The notes under the pieces are model-generated. The model searched no databases and was not told the origin of the DNA. It saw only the letters and a program-made list of their open reading frames with translations. Position numbers and translations under genes: made by a program. Shown here in pieces: positions 55,055 to 64,000 of a DNA stretch of 64,000 nt. Position 1 is the stretch's first letter; each line of letters starts with the position of its first letter. The stretch is from Okapia johnstoni (Eukaryota; Chordata; Mammalia; Artiodactyla; Giraffidae), in NCBI GenBank assembly GCA_024291935.2, contig JAGTYA010000026.1, forward strand, positions 1,661,501 through 1,725,500. Reading direction: 5' to 3'.

Positions 55055-55205
55055 CTGTGACAAAAAAGCTGCTATGGACATCTGTGTGCAGGGTCTTGAG
55101 TGGACGTAAATTTTCATTTCTTTTGGAGAAATGCCCAAGAGTGTAACTGCTGAGTTGTGTGATACTTGCATGCTTAGTTTTGCTGAAATAAATAAAAAGC
55201 TGCCA
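55055..55205 (-). mobile_element. possible L1 fragment, antisense
   Basis: 'gctgctatggacatctgtgt' and 'gcccaagagtgtaactgctg' are familiar antisense LINE blocks. Confidence 0.5.
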
Positions 55206-55221
55206 AGGTAATCAAAGACGC

Positions 55222-55502
55222 TCTCTGCTGCTGCTGCTAAGTCGCGTCAGTCGTGTCCGACTCTGTGCGACCCCATAGACGGCAGCCCACCAGGCTCCCC
55301 CGTCCCTGGGGTTCTCCAGGCAAGAACACTGGAGTGGGTTGCCATTTCTTCCTCCAGTGCATGGAAGTGAAAAGTGAAAGTGAAGTCGTTCAGTCGTGTC
55401 TGACTCTTTGCGACCCCATGGGCTGCAGCCTACCAGGCTCCTCCATCCACGGGGTTTCCCAGGCAAGAGTACTGGAGTGGGGTGCCATTGCCTTCTCCGA
55501 AA
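55222..55502 (-). mobile_element. Bov-A2 SINE dimer, antisense, full length
   Basis: Two monomers. The first runs from 'ctgctgctgctaagtcgcgt' to 'ttcctccagtgcatggaagt', the second from 'tgaagtcgttcagtcgtgtc' to 'gccattgccttctccgaa'. Textbook dimer with the short GAAAGTGAAAGTGAAGT linker. Confidence 0.97.
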
Positions 55503-56039
55503 TACGCTCTCACCATGTTTTAATCTCCTACTGAATCTGTCCGTAGGCCCCTTTTACTTTCCTAATGTTTTTTCATTGGTTTCATCCTTTCGTGATCCAA
55601 CTTGCCAGACTTTGCTCTCCTGGTCCTCCTTTCCGGGGGAGCCGGGGGCTGTGGTCACTCCCGCATCCGCCTGCCCCCACCTCATCACCTCCTGCTTTCA
55701 CTGGGCATTGCTATCGGCCCACCCCGATTTCCTCTGTTGGCCCTCCATCGTTTGGGGTAAAGGCTTTAAACGCTCTTGTTCCTGACTCCTGGCCTCCCGC
55801 ATCCTCGCCTTCATGGAGACGGTCTCGTGGGTGAGAGCGCAGGGGCGGGCTCCAGGCCTCGCGTCCGCTGTCCTCCGAGCTCCTGGGGTGGCTGGCCCTG
55901 CATCCTGCCCACGTGACCGTGGGCGCCACCGCCCCCTGCCCGGGGTCAGCCGGGGACGCTCGCCCCGCCGCGGGCTCCTGAGACAGACCCAGGCCCTGGG
56001 CCGCGTTCGCGTGCACAGTCTGGTCTGCGGCTCCCCTTC
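55503..56039. other. no recognisable feature
   Basis: Contains a CpG-rich patch at 55890-56010. No exon supported. Confidence 0.4.
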
Positions 56040-56110
56040 CTCCACAGACAGAGGGGCCTGGCGAGGCTGCAGTCCACGGGGTCGCAAAGAGTCGGCACGG
56101 CTGAGCACTC
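56040..56110 (+). mobile_element. Bov SINE 3' fragment, sense
   Basis: 'cacagacagaggggcctggc' and 'gtcgcaaagagtcggcacgg'. Confidence 0.75.
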
Positions 56111-58034
56111 ACAGAAACACGCGCACACCGGGGCCCTTCCAGCGGGTCAGCCCTGGGCCTTCCTCACGCCCGCGTCTCCCCAGAGGGGCTCCTGCCGAGT
56201 CTCGACGGCCGCAGACAGACCGTGCTCAGGGGCTGGGCTCCACCCCCAGAGCCCTCTGGGGGCGGCCAGGCCTCTTCCTTCCCGGTGGGCGTGGGCCGGC
56301 TGCTCAGGTCTTCAGCACCAACCAGTAGCCCCCATCCGACCCGGGTCACCCCGGCAGGTGACCGGCGGCGCGCTGGCGGCCATGGCCTGCCGAGAACCTG
56401 GGGGCGTTGCTGTCCGTCTTGTCACCTGCATACGGACACACCGTCCGTATGTGTGAAAACACGGCCCAGTTTCACAAAGGCGGACAGGACGCAGAGGCTG
56501 GGCCATCCCCTCAGCGCCCCCAGCCCCTGTGCTCCAGGGGCCGTAGGGGTCCCTGAAGTCACTCAGCAGTCCCCCCGCCAGGCGCTGACTGGTTCCTGTC
56601 CCGGAAGCACACAGGCAGTGCTTCGGGGGACATGGACGACATGGGCCCGCAGCAGGTAGGGACACCCCTCCCTGCCAGTCTGCAGCACTCAAACTGGGCA
56701 GGGCAGCGGGGCACGAAGCCTGATGCACATTGTCGGGTGCAGCCCTGGGGTCCTGGCCGGTGGCCGGAGGGGGCAACCTCTGAGGAGCCCCCACAAAAGG
56801 GTTCTCACCCTCCCAACTCTGTACCACAGTCAGCAGCCCTCCCTCCTGTAGGCCCACGGCCTACAGAGGCCCGGGCGCCTCTCCAGACGGTCAGAATGAC
56901 CTGGGAGGATATACACTCGGGTGCTCAGACCAGGGGGGGTTCAAGTCCACATCACGCAGGACGGGGAGGGGTGGGCACCAGTGGTTTTTGTCCTCCTGGC
57001 CTGGGTGAACAGAAAGCCTCCAGTCCAGGGACAAGTGCAGCGAGGCAGGCCTACCCAGGCCCCGGTCCTGGCTCAGAGGCCCTGCGAGGCCTCAGGGGCC
57101 GTGGTCACACAGCAGCCCCCACAGCCAGGCCCTGGGTGCTGGCCTGCCCACGTGGCTGCAGTGTTTGCTCACCTCTGCTGGGAGCCAGGAGACCCCACGG
57201 GAGGGGCCCGAGAGTTCACCTTCTCCTGCTGGCTGTCGGGCACCTCCGAGCAGCTCTGAGGATGGCGAGGCTGGGGGTCTTGTCGGAGCCAACACCTCTG
57301 GGGACTCAGGGCCTCAGGGGGCAAGGTCTGAGAAGCCCCCAGGGACTCAAGTCTGCTTTGCAGGTCCCTCACACTCCCATCCCCTCAGCAAGCGGCTGAG
57401 TGGGGACCCTTTGCCATCTGTGGGCAGCTTCAGGGACCCCCCACACACCCAGACCCAAGTCTCTTCCACCCTGCGAGGATCCTGACACAAAGATGCCAGA
57501 GTGGGGTGGGGGCCCCCAGCGGCACCAAAGAACGGCCACTGCGCTACCCAGGATTGGAACCCTGGACCCACCGCTGCTGCCTCCTCTTGGCCTCAGCCCC
57601 AGAGCTGAAGGCTCCAGTAAAGCTGGGACTGGGGTCCCCCAAGGGCCACCCCGGGCCGCCTGGTGTCCACGTGGCAGCAGGACCTGAGCTCACTCTCAGG
57701 TCCAACACCTGTGGCCCAGCCTGGGGGTCCCTTCATAGCCCTCCACTGAGGGGTCCCAGGGCCCCCAGGGTCAGTCCTGACCCCGCACAGCAGCTGCAGC
57801 CCCAGCACTGGAGGCCATGGTCTGTCTCACACCCATGCACTCAGCCGGGACCCCTCTGCCCACGGAGCCCACCCGGGCACCAGGGCCCAGCTCAGAGCCG
57901 GAAACGCCAGCAGTGACAGAGGAAGACCTGCCAGTGACCTGGAGGAAGGAAGACGGGGTGGGGATGGGAGCCACCGAGGGTCTCAGCCCAGCTGGCGGGC
58001 AAGCTCCAGGCTGAGGCCCAAAAGGCCAGGGGAA
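56111..58034. other. GC-rich intergenic, no exon
   Basis: 1.9 kb without recognisable repeats. The 255-codon open frame at 56632-57399 (+) has no domain and is considered compositional. Confidence 0.4.
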
Positions 58035-58228
58035 TGCAGCGTGCATGTGTGTGTGTGGGTGTGTGTGCACGTGGCCGTGCATGTGTGGACAGACGTGCGT
58101 GTGCACATCAGTGGGTTGCATGTGTGCACACAGGCATGTATGCACATGGCGGGGGGTGTGGGTACACACAGATTTGTAGGCATGTGTGTGGGCATACGGC
58201 TGTGTTGGCGTGGGTATGCGCATGTTGA
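58035..58228 (+). repeat. degenerate GT/CATG-rich repeat
   Basis: Alternating purine-pyrimidine sequence such as 'gcatgtgtgtgtgtgggtgt' and 'cacatggcggggggtgtggg'. Z-DNA-prone; resembles a decayed version of the intron 1 array. Confidence 0.8.
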
Positions 58229-59094
58229 AGAGGGGACATTCCAAGCAGAAGAAACCAACAGTCCAGCTTCTGGGAGGTGAGGGCCCCATGCCAGGAGCGA
58301 GCACACCTGAACGTCCAGCCTGGGGAGGGGTGACGGCAGGAGCTGCGCGGCTGTGACAGAAGGAAGACGGGACAGGTGACACGGGCGTGCACGGCGCCCT
58401 CCCCCTTCCAGGCTGGTGCGTGTGGGCAGGTGGGACACACACACCCCCCACCCAGGCCTGGCCCTCCCGTGCCCTTGCCCTGCAACCCTGGAGGCCACCT
58501 GTCCCGTCGGTCTAGCCGCATGTGGAGGAGGGCTGCCAGCCCGCGTCAGACGTGCCGCCAGCTGCTGACACAGCCTTGAGTGCGCGTGGGGCCATGTGCA
58601 CTCACGCTTCTCTGCCCTGGTGGCAGCCACCTGGGCCCTCGGGCTCGGTACAGAGGTCTGACCCTTCCTCTGACCTTTGCCCCCCTTGCCCCAGCTCAGA
58701 TGTTCTCCTGGGCCTCTGTTACCAAGCTTTGACTTTGCCAAGTTCTAAATGTCTGAATATGTGCTCATATTCACTTTCCTTTCTGTTTGCAAAGTGGACC
58801 TTCTCCATCCCACCTCTTCCTCGTACACACAAGGCCAACGGTGACCAGCACACACAGCGCCCTAACACACACACACAGCATTCTCTTTCCCAACTTCCAC
58901 CCTTGGCTGTTGGCTCAGTCTCCTCGCGGTCCACTTGCAAAGTGATCACGAGGTGTCCTTTACCAAATGCCCCAGCATCGCGTGAACCATAGCTCCAGCT
59001 TCTGCTGTCGGCTCTCACGGCCATTATAACTGAGCAGGACCCGACGGGGCTTCCCAGAACAGGACTCCCCCTGCCATGTCCTCCACCTGCCTTT
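58229..59094. other. no recognisable feature
   Basis: A short CACACA patch at 58840-58882. No exon or named repeat. Confidence 0.4.
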
Positions 59095-59278
59095 TGTCTG
59101 TAGAGAAACTTTAGTCAAAGGATAAATTTAATCAGAGAAACGAGAAAATGTAGAAACAAAGGAAAACAGTCAAATAAGACAAAATAATAATAGTTCAGCC
59201 ACGAAACAGAGTCAAGGACCTGTAGTTCCTCCTCCAGGGCTGAGCCATATCCTTTGAAGTATTTTGCAGATACTGAGC
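59095..59278 (+). mobile_element. LTR family copy 3, left part
   Basis: Same family as 1085-1589 and 3024-3562. 'tttaatcagagaaacgagaa' and 'ttcctcctccagggctgagc' are shared blocks. Confidence 0.65.
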
Positions 59279-59475
59279 TTCCCTGGTGTCTCAGATGGTA
59301 AAGAATCTGCCTGCAACGCAGGAGACCTGGGTTCGATCTCCGGGTTGGGAAGAAGAAGAAGAAGGAGAAGGAAATGGCAGCCCACTCCAATATCCTTGCC
59401 TGGAGAGTTCCGTGGACAGAGAAGCCTGGCAGCCACAGTCTGAGGAATCACAGAGTCGGACGCAACGGAGTGATA
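59279..59475 (+). mobile_element. Bov-tA/Bov-A SINE inside LTR copy 3
   Basis: 'cttccctggtgtctcagatg' to 'cggacgcaacggagtgataa'. Contains a GAA expansion ('gaagaagaagaagaaggaga') at about 59350. Absent from the matching position of LTR copy 1. Confidence 0.95.
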
Positions 59476-59820
59476 AACTCACGATGCCCCACCGGGTGGG
59501 GGAAGGTAACTGTGTGCTGCCCACCAGCATGGAGGCCCCAGACCAGTTGGAACCAAAAGGTGATGATGCTGACTCCCGATTACCTCACCACTAACCAGTC
59601 AGAAGAGTGTCCACAAGCCGATCACCCTCCCCACGACATCCCTCCCTCACCCTGAAAGCCTTCGGGGGGTTCGGCCTTTTGAGCATCAGCTGCTTGGACT
59701 CCTTGCTTGGCGCCTGAAATAAACGCTGCTCTTTCCTCCACCGTGACTCAGTGTGGGTAGACTGGCCGGACTGCACACGGGCAGATGGACTCAGGTCTGG
59801 TTTGGTAACACCAGCAGCCT
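59476..59820 (+). mobile_element. LTR family copy 3, right part with AATAAA
   Basis: 'gattacctcaccactaacca', 'tggactccttgcttggcgcc' and AATAAA at 59718-59723. The best-preserved copy: the polyadenylation signal is intact only here. Confidence 0.7.
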
Positions 59821-61211
59821 GTCTGCTAAGCCAGGGCCACGTCATCTCAGGTCTAGGGCATATTTGTCACCACAACACAACCTGGCCTACGTGACTAACA
59901 CAGGAAAAGTTCTTTGAATGTTGTCACAACAGAAATGAGCAAATATCCAATAGATCACCTGGACACCGGGCGGCACGCTCTGCAGCACCTGAAGTAGGAC
60001 TCGGATCGCCTGGGCTCACGGCCCCGTCAGGGTGTCCGCTGGCGTCCCCAGACCTGGCTCCACGCCACCTGTGCCTCATCCTTGAGAAGGCCATCCTGGT
60101 TGTATCATCTTGATGAGAACAAAAGTGAGTCATATAACTAAGACTAGAGTCAAGGGCAAAACTTGCCAAGGACAGTGGGCAGGCATCCCCAAGTCCCATT
60201 AGCAGAAGTGTGGGCACAGACAAGGCTGAGGATCTGGGGACACCAACACGATGTGTCAACTTTGAAAGTCAAAAGCTGCAGGACCACAAGGAGGCACAGG
60301 CCAACCTGATGTGTCACCAGCTGGTGACCCGGACCTGGAGGTGACCTGGGCCTGGTGTGGCCACAGCCGCAAGCGCGGTAGGCAGCGGGGAGGCGAGGAT
60401 GTATTCTGTGTGTGAGGAGAAGTCATCTGGTGGGCAGGGGGCCCTGTGGGAAGAGGTCATGCTAGGTGCTGGGCAAACAGGAAGACTGCAATCCCCCACC
60501 TCCGGGACGGTCAGTATGGTCACTAGGTGTCACAGGACTACGTTCTGACCACTGGGATTGCAGGGAAAGGGAAGCAAGCTACTTCCCACGTGGGCCTCCC
60601 TTTCAAGGTGACCTTGGAGGCCAGAAGTTTCCAAACAACAGAAAATGAGGGAGAGTTAACCCATATAAGACTGTGTGGGGGTGGAAAGAAAAACTCTGAG
60701 AGCTTAGGGTGTATTTGTTACTGCAACAGAATCTAGTTTCAGAGTGGTGGCTGGACCAGCAAGCAGCCCCCGAACGGGGTAGAAATTCAGATCCTCAGGG
60801 CGCCCCACCCACCCACTCCCCACCCCGCTGGCCTCATGACTCAGAAACGCTAGGCTGGGGCCAGCAATTGTGTTCTAACAAAGTCCCCCCCACCAGGGGA
60901 ACGTGGTGTCCACCAGACACAGACACTGAAATCCCACCCCGTAGACCCCTGGGATCCCTGGACACAGAAGTCTTTCAAACAGTTGCTAATCAGGTAAGGG
61001 CGGGGATGTGGAGACAAGGGAGGAGCATCCAAGATACAATAGTGAAGGCTTGGAGCAGGGTCCCGGTTCCACCTGAAGAGATACACAGAACAGTATCTTT
61101 GACCTCTTAAACCCCAAACAAATGGAAGAGGTTAGCATCATCATTCCAGAGAAGGTTGCAGTTTGATAACCTTGAGAACCAGAGAAGCTCATCAGGAGAC
61201 CCACCTGTATC
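59821..61211. other. no recognisable gene
   Basis: Intergenic. A CTCF-like fragment 'ccaccaggggaac' at 60890 is too weak to call. Confidence 0.4.
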
Positions 61212-61412
61212 TGTGTCAGCTTCTTCAGTCATGTCTGACTCTTTGTGACCCCATGGACAGTAGCCCACTAGACTCCTCTGTCCATGGGATTTTCCAGGCA
61301 AGAATACTCGAGGGGATTGCCATGCCCTCCTCCAGGAGATCTTCCCGACCCAGGGATCAAACCTGCATCTTCTGCCTCTGCAGGCAGATTCTTTACCACT
61401 TGAGTGCAGGGC
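61212..61412 (-). mobile_element. Bov-tA/Bov-A SINE, antisense
   Basis: 'tgtgtcagcttcttcagtca' to 'gcagattctttaccacttga'. Complete. Confidence 0.95.
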
Positions 61413-61984
61413 CTGCGCACAACCTGATCCTTATTAGCAACCCTGCCCTTGAACCCATCACTATCAAATTCCTCATGGAATCGCCCCAGGGTGGGAGCTC
61501 ACAGGTTTTCAGGGCAGGAGCCCATGTGTCCCCCTCCGCCTGGTAAAGCTCTTCATTTCTATTTCACCCAAAACTCTATCTCTGCGGTTCAGTTTGGCAC
61601 CAGTGCACAGAGGCAGAGCTTTCAGCATCAGTAGGAGCAAGGGCAGGATTGGCGTGAAGGATGGGTGTTCTAGGTTGGTGACTAAGACGTGAAGACAGGA
61701 AATGTCAGGAGAGTAGGTGACAAAGCAGATGTGAGATGAACTCAAGGCGGGCTGGAAGGATGGACGTGGGGAGCTGGGATCTTCAGCCTCAGGTGAGGCA
61801 GGTCCAAGGTTGATGAGATCTGAGGGGCAACAGTGGGCTCTCACAAGTGGGGTTAAGGTCACCGGACATGGGCGGTCAGTGGTGTTGAACGTGGTGTCCT
61901 GAAACCTTGTAACTCAGATTTGGATGTGAACCCAAGAGGCTGGGATTCAAATCTGGCCAAAACTCATCCTTTCACTGAGATCAC
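61413..61984. other. no recognisable feature
   Basis: Intergenic. Nothing supportable. Confidence 0.4.
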
Positions 61985-62365
61985 ACACCTGGTTTCAGGA
62001 GTTAATGAAGCTCGGGTTCTTGATATCTCATCTCAGAAAGAATTCAGTGAGAGACAAAGTAAGAGGTAAGAAGTCAATTTATTCAAAAAGACGCGCACTC
62101 CACCGACACAGTGAGGGCCATCTCAGAAGGTGAGCGCGGCCTTGAAACGTGCCGTGGCTAGCTTCCACGGGCTGGGTAATTTCATAGAGTAATAAGGGGA
62201 AGGATCACTCCAACTATTTTGGGGAAAGGGCGGAGATTTCCAGGAAATGGGCCACAACCCACTTTTCGGTCTTTGATGGTTGACATCAGAACTGTCACGG
62301 CACCTATGGGTGTGTCACTTGGCTTGCTGATGTGTTACAATGAGTGTATCCTGAGACTATATGCC
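61985..62365. mobile_element. probable ruminant ERV LTR fragment
   Basis: 'gagatttccaggaaatgggc', 'cttttcggtctttgatggtt', 'gtgtgtcacttggcttgctg' and 'tgttacaatgagtgtatcct' are blocks I associate with ruminant ERV LTRs. The orientation is not certain. Different from the three-copy LTR family above. Confidence 0.5.
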
Positions 62366-62404
62366 AAGAGAACGTTTGTGTATATGTGTACATATATGTG
62401 AGAT

Positions 62405-62603
62405 GAAGGGAAGTGGAAGTCCTTCAGTTGTGTCTGACTCTGCGACCCCATGGACTGTACAGTCCATGGAATTCCCAGACCAGAATACTGGAGTGGGTAG
62501 CCTTTCCCTTCTCCAGGGGACCTTCCCAACCCAGGGATTGAATCCAGGTCTCCTGCATCGCAGGCAGATTCTTTACCAGCTGAGCCACAAGGGAAGCTCT
62601 GTG
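62405..62603 (-). mobile_element. Bov-tA/Bov-A SINE, antisense
   Basis: 'agtccttcagttgtgtctga' to 'ctgagccacaagggaagctc'. Complete. Confidence 0.95.
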
Positions 62604-62656
62604 TGTATATATGTTTATATATATATATGTTATATATGTATGTGTGTGTGTGTACA
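62604..62656 (+). repeat. (TA)n/(TG)n microsatellite
   Basis: 'tatatatatatatgttatat' then 'gtatgtgtgtgtgtgt', between the SINE and a BovB. Confidence 0.9.
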
Positions 62657-64000
62657 ACAAGAGAACGTTTTATGCAAAGATGGGCACAGTAAAGGAAAGA
62701 AATGGTACAGACCTAACAGAAACAGAAGATATTAAGAAGAGGTGGCAAGGATACACAGAAGAACTGTACAAAAAAGATCTTCACGACCTAGACAATCACG
62801 ATGGTGTGATCACTCACCTAGAGCCAGACATCTTGGAATGTGAAGTCAAGTGGGCCTTAGGAAGCATCACTTTGAACAAAGCTAGTGGAGGTGATGGAAT
62901 TCCAGTTGAGCTATTTCAAATCCTGAAAGATGATGCTGTGAAAGTGTGGCACTCGATATGCCAGCAAATTTGGAAAACTCAGCAGTGGCCACAGGACTGG
63001 AAAAGATCAGTTTTCCTTCCAATCCCAAAGAAAGGCAACGCCAAAGAATGTTCAAACTACCACACAATTGCACTCATCTCACATGCTAGTAAAGTAATGC
63101 TCAAAATCCTCCAAGCCAGGCTTCAACAGTACATGAACCAAGAACTTCCAGATGTTCAAGCTAGATTTAGAAAAGGCAAAGGAACCAGAGATTAGATCAA
63201 ATTGCCAATAGCCTTTGGATCATAGAAAAAGGAGAATTCCAGAAAAACATCTACTTCTGCTTCATCGACTACACTAAAGCCTTTGACTGTGTGGATCACA
63301 ATAAACTGAAAAATTCTTGAAGAGATGGGAATACCAGACCACCTGACCTGCCTCCTGAGAAACCTGTATGCAGGTCAAGAAGCAACAGTTAGAACTGGAT
63401 ATGGAACAACAGACTGGTTCCAAATTGGGAAAGTAGTACATCAAGGCTGTACATTGTCACCCTGTTTATTTAACTTATATGCAGAGTATATCAGGTGAAA
63501 TGCCGGGCTAGAAGAAGCATAGGCTGGAATCAAGATTGCCGGGAGAAACATCAATAATCTGAGATATGCAGAAGAAACTACCCCAGTGTCAGAAAGCGGA
63601 GAGGAACTAAAGAATCTCTTGATGAAGGTGAAAGAAGAGAGTGAAAAACCTGGCTTAAAATGCAACATTACGAGAGACGAAGATCGCGGCGTCCGGTCCC
63701 ATCACTTCCTGGCAAATAGATGGGGAAACAATGGAATCAGTGTCAGACTTTATTTTTTGGGGCTCCAAAATCACTGCAGATGGTGACTGTAGCCACGAAA
63801 TTAAAAGACGCTTGCTCTTTGGAAGAAAAGCTATGACAAACCTAGACAGCATATTAAAAGCAGAGACATTACTTTGCCAACAAAAGCCCATATAGTCAAA
63901 GTTATGATTTTTCCAATAGTCATGTATGAATGTGAGAATTGGACAATAAAGAAGGCTGAGCGCTGAAGAATTGATACTTTTGAACAGTGGTGTTGGAGGA
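62657..64000 (+). mobile_element. BovB LINE, sense, continues past the window end
   Basis: Starts in the linker before RT ('KERNGTDLTETEDIKKRWQG') and keeps one frame to about 63195 ('IPKKGNAKECSNYHTIALIS'), then a stop and frameshifts. The catalytic box reads YAEE at 63565-63576 instead of YADD, so both catalytic aspartates are lost. The C-terminal domain runs off the right edge. Inactive. Confidence 0.95.

Noticed and set aside
56632..57399. 255-codon plus-strand frame
   Set aside because: GC-rich composition artefact. No family resemblance.
60888..60904. CCACCAGGGGAACGTGG as a CTCF site
   Set aside because: Only the left half of the motif matches; the GGGGGCGC part is broken.
1..64000. 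ASCL2, C11orf21 or CD81 exons expected next to TSPAN32
   Set aside because: No bHLH region, no CD81 signature and no certain C11orf21 similarity was recognised on either strand.

Overview
The window is nuclear DNA from a ruminant mammal of the Pecora (cattle, sheep, goat or close kin). This follows from the many Bov-tA/Bov-A2 SINEs, the CHR-type tRNA-derived SINEs of cetartiodactyls and the BovB (RTE) LINEs with their TTCAG-type tails. The sequence does not let me name the species. Nothing prokaryotic, plasmid or phage-like is visible.

One protein-coding gene can be reconstructed with confidence: TSPAN32 (PHEMX/TSSC6), a haematopoietic tetraspanin, on the + strand from 24746 to about 41200. 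Eight introns with GT-AG ends join nine coding exons into a predicted 332-residue, four-pass membrane protein with a CCG-type large extracellular loop and a proline-rich cytoplasmic tail. An AATAAA at 41178 marks the probable 3' end. In human and mouse this gene lies between ASCL2 and CD81 in the imprinted 11p15.5 / distal chromosome 7 cluster. I see neither neighbour here, so the window is TSPAN32 plus flanking intergenic DNA.

Layout: 1-9 kb holds a mosaic of decayed endogenous retrovirus (ERV) and LTR pieces, mostly reading on the minus strand, with a YIDD reverse transcriptase box at 5051. 9-15.5 kb is LINE-rich, with two successive L1 ORF2 fragments and three BovB pieces. 15.5-24.7 kb is mixed, with a second ERV pol remnant (YLDD box at 21003) and an L1/BovB block. 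24.7-41.2 kb is TSPAN32. Its introns carry an 840-bp GT-rich minisatellite (intron 1), a 25-bp minisatellite, a CpG-rich segment with a strong CTCF-type motif and an almost 900-bp purine tract (all intron 3), and several SINEs. 41.2-64 kb is intergenic. It contains a nest of two BovB elements inside one L1 3' end (47.86-50.98 kb), a third copy of an LTR family already seen twice near the left end, and a BovB that runs off the right edge.

I found no CRISPR array, operon, defence system or other clearly undescribed system. The most useful leads are the regulatory-looking sequence inside TSPAN32 intron 3, the candidate CTCF motifs across the locus, the unresolved last-exon splice of TSPAN32, the nested and internally deleted LINEs, and an unidentified antisense reading frame just upstream of TSPAN32, where human has C11orf21.
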